Positions 23,075-30,954 of a DNA stretch of 42,288 nucleotides are shown in pieces. Within the stretch, counting starts at the first letter, position 1; every line of letters begins with the position of its first letter. The stretch comes from Pelagibius sp050043265 (lineage in GTDB: Bacteria; Pseudomonadota; Alphaproteobacteria; Kiloniellales; Kiloniellaceae). The position numbers were made by a program, and so were the translations under genes. The stretch is from the NCBI GenBank assembly GCA_050043265.1, contig JBHJIR010000056.1:1-42288 (forward strand). Direction: 5' to 3'. The notes under the pieces are model-generated. The model ran no database searches, was not told the DNA's origin, and saw nothing but the letters and a program-made list of their open reading frames with translations.

Positions 23075-23158
23075 AACGATGAACGGACCTCCCCCGGTCG
23101 CTATGGGGCTTTCGGGGCGAGGTTCCAGACCAACAAGGTGTTAGGGACGAAACCAACG

Positions 23159-24052
23159 ATGTCCATACTTCCCTTCGACGACCGTGACGGCGTCATCTGG
23201 TACGACGGTAAACTGATGCCCTGGCGCGATGCCAAGCTGCACGTGCTGAGCCACGGGCTGCATTATGGCTCCTGCGTGTTTGAGGGCGAGCGCTCCTACG
23301 CCGGGCGTATCTTTAAGATGGCGGAGCACCACGACCGGCTCCTCAACTCCGGCAAGCTGCTGGGCTTCGACGTGCCCTACAGCCGCGAGGAAATCGACGC
23401 GGCGGCCCAGGCGGTGCTGGAAGCCAACGGCATTGCCGACGGCTATCTGCGCCCGGTTGCCTGGCGCGGCAGCGAGATGATGGCGGTCTCCGCCCAGCAG
23501 ACCAAGATCCATGTGGCGGTTGCCGCCTGGCAGTGGCCGGCCTACTTCACGCCGGAAGCCCGCCTGAAAGGCATCCGCATGACCGTGGCCGACTGGAAGC
23601 GGCCGTCGCCGGAAACCGCGCCCTGCCGCTCCAAGGCGGCCGGGCTCTACATGATCTGCACCCTGTCCAAGCATTCGGCCGAGGCCAAGGGCTACAACGA
23701 CGCCCTGATGCTCGATTACCGCGGCTTGATCGCGGAGGCGACCGGTGCCAACGTATTCCTGGTGCAGGACGGCAAGATCCACACGCCGACGCCCGACTGT
23801 TTCCTGGACGGCATCACCCGCCGCACCGTCATCGACCTCGCCAAGCGGCGCGGCTACGCGGTGATCGAGCGGGCGATCAAGCCGGAGGAACTCGGAAGCA
23901 CCCAGGAAGTTTTCCTTACGGGTACTGCCGTGGAGGTGACGCCAGTGTCCGAGATCGACGACTACAGGTTCCAGCCGGGTGAGATCACCCGCAACCTGAT
24001 GACGGACTACGACGCCCTGGTGCGCGAACACGCGGCGGCCAAGGTGGCCTGA
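23159..24052 (+). CDS. ilvE: Branched-chain amino acid aminotransferase
   Basis: 297 residues from the ATG at 23159; an in-frame GTG at 23138 is less likely. It is a class IV PLP aminotransferase: LHYGSCVFEGERSYAGRIF at the N-terminus, the SKAAGLYMICTLSKHSAEAKGYNDALMLD segment, EATGANVFLV, and TGTAVEVTPVSEID near the end. It makes valine, leucine and isoleucine from their keto acids. It is monocistronic, with a strong terminator. The long upstream region may carry a structured leader, and a MarR gene is divergent. Confidence 0.95.
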   Translation: MSILPFDDRDGVIWYDGKLMPWRDAKLHVLSHGLHYGSCVFEGERSYAGRIFKMAEHHDRLLNSGKLLGFDVPYSREEIDAAAQAVLEANGIADGYLRPVAWRGSEMMAVSAQQTKIHVAVAAWQWPAYFTPEARLKGIRMTVADWKRPSPETAPCRSKAAGLYMICTLSKHSAEAKGYNDALMLDYRGLIAEATGANVFLVQDGKIHTPTPDCFLDGITRRTVIDLAKRRGYAVIERAIKPEELGSTQEVFLTGTAVEVTPVSEIDDYRFQPGEITRNLMTDYDALVREHAAAKVA

Positions 24053-24078
24053 CCGCCGCCCCATCGGTCTGACGAAAG

Positions 24079-24122
24079 ACCGGGCGGCGCAGAACAAGGC
24101 GCCGCCCGGTTTTCTTTTTTTA
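24079..24122 (+). terminator. Rho-independent terminator of ilvE
   Basis: A perfect 12-bp stem ACCGGGCGGCGC / GCGCCGCCCGGT (24079-24090 with 24099-24110) has an 8-base loop. TTTCTTTTTTTT follows immediately. Confidence 0.95.
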
Positions 24123-24155
24123 AAGCCTATTTTTTATGCGTAAGGAGCAGCCAAG

Positions 24156-24656
24156 ATGTCCCGTGCCTTCGTGAAGGAAGACGACGCCGGCGCGCCCGAG
24201 GAAAAGGTCGACCTGCCGGTCAGCGCGCAGCCCAACCGGGTGACGCCGGCGGGCCTGCGGATGCTGCGCGACAAGGTCAAGGAATACGAGGACGAGCGCG
24301 CGCGCCTGAAGGGGCACGAGGCCGAACTCGCCGCCCAGTCGCACCTGCCGCGCGTCGAGCAGGAACTGCGCTATTGGGAGGCGCGCCTGCGCACGGCGAT
24401 CCCGGTGGATCCCGCCAAGCAGCCGCGTGACAAGGTCGCCTTTGGCGCCGTCGTGACGGTGGAAGACGACGACGGCAAGCGGCACGACTACCAGATCGTG
24501 GGCGAGGACGAGGCCGCGCCGAAGGACGGCAAGGTCTCCTACGTCTCGCCCCTGGCCCGCGCCCTCGACGGCGCCGAGGTCGGCGATACCATCGTCTGGA
24601 AACGCCCCGCCGGCGACCAGGAACTGGAAGTCATGGCGATCAAGTATGAGGGGTAG
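24156..24656 (+). CDS. GreA/GreB-family protein with altered coiled-coil tip
   Basis: 166 residues. The N-terminal MSRAFVKEDD start is typical of alphaproteobacterial GreB-like proteins. A coiled coil (about 30-85) and a C-terminal FKBP-like domain (VAFGAVVTVEDDDGKRHDYQIVGEDEA) follow. GreA and GreB enter the RNA polymerase secondary channel and trigger transcript cleavage through acidic residues at the coiled-coil tip (DLSENAEY in GreA). Here the corresponding turn reads AAQSHLPRVEQEL and lacks that motif. It may act on polymerase without stimulating cleavage (inference). Confidence 0.85.
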   Translation: MSRAFVKEDDAGAPEEKVDLPVSAQPNRVTPAGLRMLRDKVKEYEDERARLKGHEAELAAQSHLPRVEQELRYWEARLRTAIPVDPAKQPRDKVAFGAVVTVEDDDGKRHDYQIVGEDEAAPKDGKVSYVSPLARALDGAEVGDTIVWKRPAGDQELEVMAIKYEG

Positions 24657-24669
24657 GGCCTAAGAGCCT

Positions 24670-24693
24670 GCCGGTCAGTAGCCGGCTTCTTTC
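24670..24693. terminator. Short hairpin between the Gre-like and ParE genes
   Basis: GCCGGT and GCCGGC pair over a five-base loop, followed by TTCTTTC on the plus strand. It overlaps the end of the convergent toxin gene. The stem is short, so the call is weak. Confidence 0.35.
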
Positions 24694-24968
24694 TGATGAC
24701 GAAAAGCGAGGACATAGACGGTGTCGTCGGAGGCTTCGTAACGATAGAGGGCTACATAGCCCGTATCGCCGAAAGGGATGAGGAGTTCCCGCAACTCGGG
24801 CACGTCGTCCAGCGGCCGGCCCATGGCCGGATAGCGTTCCAGCAGTTCGAATTGGCTTAAGATCGCCTGGGCGGCACGTCGGGCCGCCTCGGGATTTTTC
24901 TGCGCCAGGAACCCTCGGCAGATTTCCAGCCCGCGTGCTGCTCCTTCGGTAACGACTACTCGTGGCAA
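24675..24968 (-). CDS. parE: ParE/RelE-superfamily toxin
   Basis: 97 residues. The RelE/ParE fold is visible: VVVTEGAARGLEICRGFLAQKNPEAARRAAQAI (two helices), then YPAMGRPLDDVPELRELLIPFGDTGYVALYRYEASDDTVYVLAFRHQKEAGY (the beta sheet with a basic end). ParE members inhibit gyrase, and RelE members cut mRNA on ribosomes. The RPLDDVPELRELLIPF pattern favours the ParE side. It overlaps the antitoxin gene by 13 bases, as is usual for such pairs. Confidence 0.85.
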   Translation of the reverse strand: MPRVVVTEGAARGLEICRGFLAQKNPEAARRAAQAILSQFELLERYPAMGRPLDDVPELRELLIPFGDTGYVALYRYEASDDTVYVLAFRHQKEAGY

Positions 24969-25228
24969 TCGGGGGCTTCCGTCTCCGCATCACTGCCCCA
25001 GGACTTCAGCCAGTCGCGCAGCTCGTCGCCGCTGAGGTGCCGTCCCGTTTCCTGAAAGGCGGTCCAGGACGCCAGCGCCTCCTCCTTGAAGCTCTCGCGG
25101 GCTTCCTCCCGGTCGACATACTCGCGGATCGCCTCGCGCATCAGGGCGTGGGGCGTCCGTTGGCGGCGCTCGGCGAGGCGCTTCAGGCGGTCGGTCAGGT
25201 CTTCGTCGAGTTTTACCGAGGTGGCCAT
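24956..25228 (-). CDS. parD: Ribbon-helix-helix antitoxin (ParD/CopG type)
   Basis: 90 residues. The ribbon-helix-helix is at the N-terminus: TSVKLDEDLTDRLKRLAERRQRTPHALMREAIREYVDREEARE. The acidic C-terminus (DETEAPD-like end) would wrap the toxin. GGAG lies about seven bases before the ATG. A perfect palindrome at 25242-25256, just downstream of the predicted promoter, is the likely autoregulatory site. It is first in the operon, and the toxin follows with overlap. Confidence 0.85.
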   Translation of the reverse strand: MATSVKLDEDLTDRLKRLAERRQRTPHALMREAIREYVDREEARESFKEEALASWTAFQETGRHLSGDELRDWLKSWGSDAETEAPDCHE

Positions 25229-25241
25229 CGGGAGGCTCCGT

Positions 25242-25256
25242 TATTACCGGGTAATA
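25242..25256. promoter_or_regulatory. Operator palindrome of the toxin-antitoxin operon
   Basis: TATTACC and GGTAATA form a perfect 7-bp inverted repeat around one base. It lies at about +1 to +15 of the predicted transcript, ideal for repression by the ribbon-helix-helix antitoxin. Confidence 0.7.
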
Positions 25257-25263
25257 CCTTTCG

Positions 25264-25292
25264 ATAATAGCCGGAAGCCTGCCCTCTGTCCA
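25264..25292 (-). promoter_or_regulatory. Promoter of the toxin-antitoxin operon
   Basis: On the minus strand TGGACA (25292-25287) and TATTAT (25269-25264) are separated by exactly 17 bases; each matches the sigma-70 consensus at five of six positions. The start site would be near 25257, at the edge of the operator palindrome. Confidence 0.65.
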
Positions 25293-25365
25293 TGCGACCT
25301 GAACGGACTGTAGCAGGGGTGAAGTGCTTTGGAGTGTGGCGATGTGGTTGGGCGTAGCGGTGGCG

Positions 25366-25839
25366 CTACTCCGCCGCGTCGGGGTTCTTCTTCACCCAGC
25401 GTGCGGCGGCGGTATCGTCGCTGTCGCGGGCGTCGACCCACTGGGCGCCCTGCTCGGTCTCTTCCAGTTTCCAGAACGGCGCCTTGGTCTTCAGCCAGTC
25501 CATGAGGAACTCGCAGGCCTCGAAGGCGGCCTGGCGGTGGGCCGAAGCGGCGGCGACCATGACGATCTGGTCGCCCGGCTCCAGGCGGCCGAAGCGGTGG
25601 ATGATCAGGCTGGCTTCCAGGGGCCAGCGTGATTGCGCTTCCGCTTCGATCTCGGCCAGCATCTTCTCGGTCATCGCCGGATAATGCTCGAGGGTCATGG
25701 CGGAGATCTCCGATCCGCCCGCCAGATCGCGGACCAGGCCAACGAAGACCGCGAGGCCGCCGATGGCGTGGTTGTCCCCGGTGAGGGCGGAGAGTTCCTT
25801 GCCGACGTCGAAGTCTTCCGCCTGAACGCGAACCGCCAT
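25366..25839 (-). CDS. moaE: Molybdopterin synthase catalytic subunit MoaE
   Basis: 157 residues from the ATG at 25839. Family signatures: GGLAVFVGLVRD, MTLEHYPAMTEKMLAEI, IIHRFGRLEPGDQIVMVAAASAHRQAAFEACEFLMDWLKTKAPFWKLE. The Lys pair in the KTKAPFWK segment is the active site. With MoaD it puts sulfur into precursor Z to form molybdopterin. It starts two bases after the moaD stop, so the two subunits are co-translated. Confidence 0.97.
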   Translation of the reverse strand: MAVRVQAEDFDVGKELSALTGDNHAIGGLAVFVGLVRDLAGGSEISAMTLEHYPAMTEKMLAEIEAEAQSRWPLEASLIIHRFGRLEPGDQIVMVAAASAHRQAAFEACEFLMDWLKTKAPFWKLEETEQGAQWVDARDSDDTAAARWVKKNPDAAE

Positions 25840-25841
25840 CT

Positions 25842-26093
25842 TTACCCTCCCGTCACCGGGGGGAAGAGGGCGACCTCGTCGTTCGGACCGACGGGATCGC
25901 CGGGCTTGGCGTAGGTCTGGTTCACCGCCACGCGGATGGCGCCGCGGTCGGACAGCGCGTCGGCGAAGTTGGCGCCGCGGCCTTCCAGCCAATCCAGCAG
26001 CGCGCCGACGGTGGCGACGCCCTCAGGTGGCGTCACGTCCTCCTCGGCCATGCCGGTCTTGGTTTTCAGCCAGGCGAAATACAGCAGTTTCAA
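25842..26093 (-). CDS. moaD: Molybdopterin synthase sulfur carrier subunit MoaD
   Basis: 83 residues with a ubiquitin-like fold. It ends in the required Gly-Gly (LFPPVTGG), the site that carries thiocarboxylate sulfur. MKLLYFAWLKTKTG at the N-terminus is typical. It is directly followed by moaE. Between it and the upstream moeA lies a palindromic repeat, which may affect the RNA between the two. Confidence 0.95.
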   Translation of the reverse strand: MKLLYFAWLKTKTGMAEEDVTPPEGVATVGALLDWLEGRGANFADALSDRGAIRVAVNQTYAKPGDPVGPNDEVALFPPVTGG

Positions 26094-26123
26094 CGTTTCT
26101 TCCCAAGTGTTCGGGGCTGTGGC

Positions 26124-26243
26124 GGCGGCCCGCCTCGCCCTTCGAGACGGCCCTGCGGGCCTCCTCAGGGTGAGGCATTTTCTTTAAACTCAACCCTCAT
26201 CCTGAGGAGCTTGCGGAGCAAGCGTCTCGAAGGATGGGCCGCC
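26124..26243. repeat. REP-like palindromic element, copy 2
   Basis: Outer arms GGCGGCCC (26124-26131) and GGGCCGCC (26236-26243) enclose CCTTCGAGACGG...CTCCTCAGGGTGAGG (26139-26175) and its imperfect reverse complement (26194-26233). The middle is AT-rich (about 26176-26193). The element is related to the one at 11873-11967. It lies between moeA and moaD within a minus-strand run. Confidence 0.75.
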
Positions 26244-26251
26244 TTTCAACT

Positions 26252-26275
26252 ATATAGGCTACCCATATAGGTTAC
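26252..26275. repeat. Short direct repeat at the moeA stop codon
   Basis: ATATAGGCTAC and ATATAGGTTAC (10 of 11 identical) lie two bases apart. The second overlaps the moeA stop. It may be the scar of a small duplication next to the palindromic element. Confidence 0.5.
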
Positions 26276-27540
26276 TGAGCCACTTCGCTGAAGGGCAGGA
26301 ACTCGACCATCGCGCCGGCTTCCAGGCGGGTCAAGTCCTCGGGCAGTTCGATGAGCCCGTCGGCGGCGACCAGGGAGGAGAGGATGCCGGCGCCGTCGCG
26401 CGGGAATTTTTCCGCCGTGAGGCCGCCGGAGCCGTCCTCCACAAGGTGCGCACGCACCCACTCGCGGCGGTCCTTCTTCTTCTTGTGGTCGAAGCCGGCA
26501 CGCACCCGGAAGGTATGCGGCGGCGCGGCGTTACCGCCCATCAGGCGCAGGATCAGCGGGCGCACGATGGTCAGGAAGGTGACCACCACGGCGACCGGGT
26601 TGCCCGGCAGGCCGACGAAGGGGATGCGGCCGACCTGGCCCAGGGCGATGGGGCGGCCCGGCTTCACCGCTAGGCGCCAGAGATGCAGCTTGCCCAGCGC
26701 CTCGACGGCGGCTTTCACATGGTCTTCCTCACCCACCGAGACGCCGCCGGAGGTGACCAGCAGGTCGTGCTTGCCTTGCGCCTGGGCCAGCGCGGCCTGC
26801 ACGGCATCGAGGCGGTCCGGCAGAATGCCGAGGTCGTCGACGGCGCAGCCCAGGCCGGTCAGCAAGGCGTGAATGGTGTAGCGGTTGGAATCGTAGATCG
26901 CGCCGGGATCGAGCAGAGTGCCCGGTTCGCGCAACTCGTCGCCGGTGGAGAACAGGCCGACCTTCAGGCGCGTCGAGACCATCACCTCGCGGCGGCCGAC
27001 GGCCGCGGCCTGGCCGACATCCTGCGGGCGCAGCTTCTGGCCCTTGTGCAGCACCACGTCGCCCTGCGCGACGTCTTCGCCGGCCTTGCGCGCATTGGAT
27101 CCTTTTTTGATGCCGGGGCGCACGACCACGGTCTCGCCGTCACGCTCGCAGTCCTCCTGCATCATCACGGTGTCGGGGCCGCCGTCCTCGCCGGCCGGCA
27201 GCCGGGCGCCGGTGAAGATGCGGACGGCGCCGCCGCGCCGGGCGTCCGGCAGGTCCTTCTGGCCGGCGGTGATACGGCCGGTCACCGGCAGGCGGGTTTC
27301 GGTCTCCGGGTCCAGGTCGGCATGGAACACCGCATAGCCGTCGACGGCAGAGTTGGGGCCCGGCGGGATATTCACCGGGGAGACGATGTCCTCGGCCAGG
27401 ATGCGCCCCAGGGCGTCGTGCAGCGCCACGGGTTCGGCCGCGGTGACCGTGGTGATGGTCTCCGCCAGCAGCTTGCGCGCTTCGTCGACCCGCATCAGCG
27501 GGCCGCCCTGGGCGAAGCAGTCGTCGGTGAGCTGCGCCAT
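26272..27540 (-). CDS. moeA: Molybdopterin molybdenumtransferase MoeA
   Basis: 422 residues. MoeA signatures: an N-terminal LLAETITTVTAAEPVALHDALGRILAEDI region, PPGPNSAVDGYAV, VTSGGVSVGEEDHVKAAVE, and KPGRPIALGQVGRIPFVGLPGNPVAVVVTF. It inserts molybdate into adenylated molybdopterin. The ATG overlaps the mobB stop as TAATG, so translation is coupled. The moaD gene follows after a 178-base gap that contains a palindromic repeat. Confidence 0.97.
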   Translation of the reverse strand: MAQLTDDCFAQGGPLMRVDEARKLLAETITTVTAAEPVALHDALGRILAEDIVSPVNIPPGPNSAVDGYAVFHADLDPETETRLPVTGRITAGQKDLPDARRGGAVRIFTGARLPAGEDGGPDTVMMQEDCERDGETVVVRPGIKKGSNARKAGEDVAQGDVVLHKGQKLRPQDVGQAAAVGRREVMVSTRLKVGLFSTGDELREPGTLLDPGAIYDSNRYTIHALLTGLGCAVDDLGILPDRLDAVQAALAQAQGKHDLLVTSGGVSVGEEDHVKAAVEALGKLHLWRLAVKPGRPIALGQVGRIPFVGLPGNPVAVVVTFLTIVRPLILRLMGGNAAPPHTFRVRAGFDHKKKKDRREWVRAHLVEDGSGGLTAEKFPRDGAGILSSLVAADGLIELPEDLTRLEAGAMVEFLPFSEVAQ

Positions 27541-28085
27541 TACTCGGCGGCGCCCTTCTGCACCTTTTCGGCAAGCCCGCAGTGGGCGACGATGAAGTCG
27601 GCGATCGCCTCGACGTCGTTGAGGTCCAGGCGCGGCACCGGCAGGCCCGGCAGCTCCGCGTCGCTGGCGACGGCGACCACCCGGGGGTCGTCGGGCTGGA
27701 TCAGCGGCTTGCCGTGGGCCGGGCGGTGGATCTCGATCTTCTCGTGGCCTTCGGCCTTCCAGCCCTCGATGATGAGCAGATCCACTTGGGTCATGTGCTG
27801 CATCAGGCTGCGGCTGTCGGGCTCGGCTTCCTCGCGCAGCTCGTGCATCAGCGCCCAGCGCTTGCCCGAGCCGATCATCACCTCGGTGGCGCCGGCGGTG
27901 CGGTGCTCGTAGGAGTCCTTGCCCGGCTTGTCGACATCGAAGGCATGGTGGGCGTGCTTCATGGTCGAGACCTTGCGGCCGCGGTGCACCAGCGCCGGAA
28001 TCAACTGGACGATCAGCGTGGTCTTGCCGCTGCCGCTCCAGCCGGCCAGGCCGATGACTTTCATGGTCCCGCCGGCCGTGCTCAT
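27540..28085 (-). CDS. mobB: Molybdopterin-guanine dinucleotide biosynthesis protein MobB
   Basis: 181 residues from the ATG at 28085, which overlaps the pgsA stop as ATGA. A P-loop, GWSGSGKT (residues 15-22), is followed by STMKHAHHAFDVDKPGKDSYEHRTAGA, typical of MobB. It binds GTP and assists MobA in attaching GMP to molybdopterin. MobA itself is not in the window. The next gene, moeA, overlaps its stop codon by one base. Confidence 0.95.
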   Translation of the reverse strand: MSTAGGTMKVIGLAGWSGSGKTTLIVQLIPALVHRGRKVSTMKHAHHAFDVDKPGKDSYEHRTAGATEVMIGSGKRWALMHELREEAEPDSRSLMQHMTQVDLLIIEGWKAEGHEKIEIHRPAHGKPLIQPDDPRVVAVASDAELPGLPVPRLDLNDVEAIADFIVAHCGLAEKVQKGAAE

Positions 28086-28654
28086 TGGTTGGTACCTTCC
28101 TCGCCGACCATATGCTTCAGGCCGTGCGCCATGTAATCGTAGCCGGTGATGGCGGTCAGGATGCCGGCGATCCACAGGCCGATCTCGCCGATCAGGTGCA
28201 CCGGCAGGGCGATCGACTGGACGTCACCGACGATGAGGATGCCGAGCGCCAGCATCTGGATGGCGGTCTTCCATTTGGCCAGCTTGGTGACCGGCACCGA
28301 GACTTTGATCTCGGCCAGGTATTCGCGCAAGCCGGAGACCAGGATCTCGCGGCCCAGGATGATGATGGCCGGGATGACACCCAGGCCGGCGAGCTGCTGG
28401 GTCGCCACCAGCATGACGATCAGCGAGGCGACCAGCAGCTTGTCGGCGATGGGATCGAGAAACCGCCCCAGCCGCGAAATCTGGTTCATGTGGCGGGCGA
28501 GGTAGCCGTCGAAGTAGTCGGTGATGCAGGCCAGCGCGTAGCCGGCCAGCGCCAGCCAGCGGAACAGTGGCGTGTCGACATAGACGAGCACCAGCAGCAG
28601 CGGGATCACCGCGATCCGCGACAGGGTCAGAATATTGGGTAGGCTGGTCAGCAT
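28082..28654 (-). CDS. pgsA: CDP-diacylglycerol-glycerol-3-phosphate 3-phosphatidyltransferase PgsA
   Basis: 190 residues with several membrane helices. The CDP-alcohol phosphotransferase signature is complete: DYFDGYLARHMNQISRLGRFLDPIADK, with its conserved Asp, Gly, Ala-Arg and final two Asp. It makes phosphatidylglycerol phosphate in the inner membrane. Phosphatidylglycerol is also the donor for Lgt, encoded elsewhere in the window. It is downstream of uvrC and overlaps mobB. Confidence 0.95.
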   Translation of the reverse strand: MLTSLPNILTLSRIAVIPLLLVLVYVDTPLFRWLALAGYALACITDYFDGYLARHMNQISRLGRFLDPIADKLLVASLIVMLVATQQLAGLGVIPAIIILGREILVSGLREYLAEIKVSVPVTKLAKWKTAIQMLALGILIVGDVQSIALPVHLIGEIGLWIAGILTAITGYDYMAHGLKHMVGEEGTNQ

Positions 28655-28901
28655 GCGCTGCGGATGTTCCTTCTATCCCGTCGTTCGCCCCAGGACCTGT
28701 TCTAGCATAGCCGCTGGCGCCGACCCAGCGGTCAGGGTGACTCCGCAAGGCAGCCTTGCAGCCGCCGCCCCCGTGCTAGCCCCCCCCGTGCTGCCCCCCG
28801 GTGCCGCCGGACCATTTGTTGGACCGTTTGGTCTTGAGCCATCCAGTATCGAAGCGGTGGGTTGCGCTTTCGTTACAGTCCGCCATTTCGCCCGTTAGCT
28901 A
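28655..28901. other. Gap between uvrC and pgsA
   Basis: No gene, promoter or terminator is recognised in this GC-rich stretch. A C-rich patch lies near 28770-28800. It probably carries the pgsA promoter or forms part of the uvrC-pgsA transcript. Confidence 0.35.
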
Positions 28902-28933
28902 TCCCGCCAGTTCGCCCTCCCGCCAGTCAGCCC
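28902..28933. repeat. 16-bp tandem duplication over the uvrC stop codon
   Basis: TCCCGCCAGTTCGCCC (28902-28917) and TCCCGCCAGTCAGCCC (28918-28933) share 14 of 16 bases. The second unit contains the uvrC stop codon, so the duplicated part is untranslated. Confidence 0.6.
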
Positions 28934-30954
28934 TCCCGGTGGAAGTGGTCATAGATCTTGCGCGCCACGGTTTTTGAGATGCCCTCGACCGCCTCCAGGT
29001 CGGCCAGGCCGGCGCGGGCGACGGCCCGGGCGGCGCCGAAGTGCAGCAGCAGGGCCTTTTTGCGCCGGGCCCCGATGCCCGGCACTTCGTCCAGCGCCGA
29101 GCGCAGGCGGGCCTTGGTCCGCCCGGCCCGGTGGGTGCCGATGGCGAAGCGGTGGGCCTCGTCGCGCAGGCGCTGGATGAAATACAGCGCCGGGTCGCGC
29201 GGCTGCAGCATGAACGACGGCTTGCCGGGCAGGAAGATGCGCTCGCGCCCGGCGTCGCGGTCGGGCCCCTTGGCGATGGCGGCGATCGGCAGGTCGCCGA
29301 GGCCCAGGTCGGCCAGCACCTCGGTGCCGACGGTCAGCTGGCCCTGGCCGCCGTCCAGCAGTACCAGGTCGGGCCACTGGCCGCCGCTGCGTTCCGGGTC
29401 CTCCTTCAGGCTGCGCTGGAAGCGCCGGGTCAGCACCTCGCGCATCATGGCGTAGTCGTCGCCGGCCTCGGTCTTGGGGTCCTTGATCTTGAACTTGCGG
29501 TAGGCGTTCTTGGTAAAGCCTTCCGGTCCGGCCACGATCATGCAGCCATAGGGCTCGCCGCCCTGGGTGTGGCTGTTGTCGTAGACCTCGATGCGCTCGG
29601 GCGTGCCCTCCAGGCCGAAGATTTCGGCGACCTGTTCCAGCAGCTTGCGCTGGCTGCTGCTCTCGGCCAGGCGGCGGGCCAGCGCCTCGCGCGCATTGTG
29701 CAGGGCGTTTTCCACCAGCTTGCGCTTGGCGCCGCGCTGCGGGCGGGTCAGGTCGACCTTCACCTCCGCCTTGGTCGACAGCGCCTCGGCGATCAGCGCC
29801 TGCTCTTCCAGATCGTGGCTCAGCAGCACCAGGCGCGGCACCGGCTTGTTGTCGTAGAATTGGGCGACGAAGGCGCCGAGCACCTCGCCGATGCCCAGGC
29901 TCTTGTCGTGACTGGGGAAATAGGCACGGTTGCCGTAGTTGCGCCCGGCGCGGAAGAAGAACACCTGGATACAGATCTGGCCGCCCTCCTCGTGGGCGGC
30001 GATGACGTCGGCGTTGTCGACCCCCTCGATGTTGATGTCCTGGTGGGCCTGGATCTGCGACAGGGCGCGGATACGGTCGCGGTAGGCGGCGGCGGTCTCG
30101 AAATCCAGCCGCTCGGCGGCGGCCTCCATCTTGGCGGCCAGCTGCTGCTGGACCTCCTGGGAACTGCCGGTCAGGAAGCGGCGCGCCTGGGTCACCAGGT
30201 CGCGGTAGTCGGGTGCCGAGATGCGTTCCACACAGGGCGCCGAGCAGCGCTTGATCTGGTACATCAGGCAGGGGCGGGTGCGGGCCGAATAGACCGCGTC
30301 GCTGCACGAGCGCAGCAGGAAGGCCCGCTCCAGGGCGGTGATGGTGCGGTTTACCGCCCCGGCCGAGGCGAAGGGGCCGAAGTAGTCGCCCTCGCGGGTG
30401 TGGGCGCCGCGATGCTTGGTGATCTGCGGGATGGCATGGTCGGCGGTCAGCAGGATGTAGGTGAACGACTTGTCGTCGCGCAGCAGCACGTTGTAGCGCG
30501 GCATGAGGCGCTTGATGAGGTTGCTTTCCAGCAGCAGGGCCTCGACCTCGGTATGGGTCTCGACCACCTCCATGGCGACGGTTTCGGCGACCATGCGCTG
30601 CAGCCGGCGTGGCAGCTTGGCGATCTGGGTGTAGTTGGTCACCCGCCGTTTCAGGTTGCGTGCCTTGCCGACGTAGACCGCGTCGCCCTTGCGGTTCAGC
30701 ATGCGGTAAACGCCCGGGCTGGACGACAGGGTCTTCACCGTGTCGGCGATGACCGTCACGCCGCGTGCCAGGCCCTCCCCCCAGGTGGCGTCCAGGGTGG
30801 CGAGATCGAGCGCATCATCCTCGCCTTCGATGACGTAAGGCTCGGCCGGATCCTCCTCCATGCCCATGGCCGAGCGCTTGCCGCCGGCGGAGGGGTCCGC
30901 CGCCGGCCGCCGGCCGGGATGTTTGGAACTCTGCCGTTTGGGCGCCTTGGTCAT
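28927..30954 (-). CDS. uvrC: Excinuclease ABC subunit UvrC
   Basis: 675 residues from the ATG at 30954, longer than most UvrC proteins because of a Lys/Pro-rich head of about 65 residues. Domains in order: GIY-YIG nuclease (SSSPGVYRMLNRKGDAVYVGKARNLKRRV), a Cys cluster (LRSCSDAV, KRCSAPC), a UVR motif for UvrB contact (ERLDFETAAAYRDRIRAL), an RNase H-like nuclease (EVYDNSHTQGGEPYG, DDYAMMREVLTRRF), and helix-hairpin-helix motifs at the end. UvrC makes both incisions in nucleotide excision repair. No ribosome site is clear, so the start is uncertain; the frame stays open to 31194. Confidence 0.95.
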   Translation of the reverse strand: MTKAPKRQSSKHPGRRPAADPSAGGKRSAMGMEEDPAEPYVIEGEDDALDLATLDATWGEGLARGVTVIADTVKTLSSSPGVYRMLNRKGDAVYVGKARNLKRRVTNYTQIAKLPRRLQRMVAETVAMEVVETHTEVEALLLESNLIKRLMPRYNVLLRDDKSFTYILLTADHAIPQITKHRGAHTREGDYFGPFASAGAVNRTITALERAFLLRSCSDAVYSARTRPCLMYQIKRCSAPCVERISAPDYRDLVTQARRFLTGSSQEVQQQLAAKMEAAAERLDFETAAAYRDRIRALSQIQAHQDINIEGVDNADVIAAHEEGGQICIQVFFFRAGRNYGNRAYFPSHDKSLGIGEVLGAFVAQFYDNKPVPRLVLLSHDLEEQALIAEALSTKAEVKVDLTRPQRGAKRKLVENALHNAREALARRLAESSSQRKLLEQVAEIFGLEGTPERIEVYDNSHTQGGEPYGCMIVAGPEGFTKNAYRKFKIKDPKTEAGDDYAMMREVLTRRFQRSLKEDPERSGGQWPDLVLLDGGQGQLTVGTEVLADLGLGDLPIAAIAKGPDRDAGRERIFLPGKPSFMLQPRDPALYFIQRLRDEAHRFAIGTHRAGRTKARLRSALDEVPGIGARRKKALLLHFGAARAVARAGLADLEAVEGISKTVARKIYDHFHREG

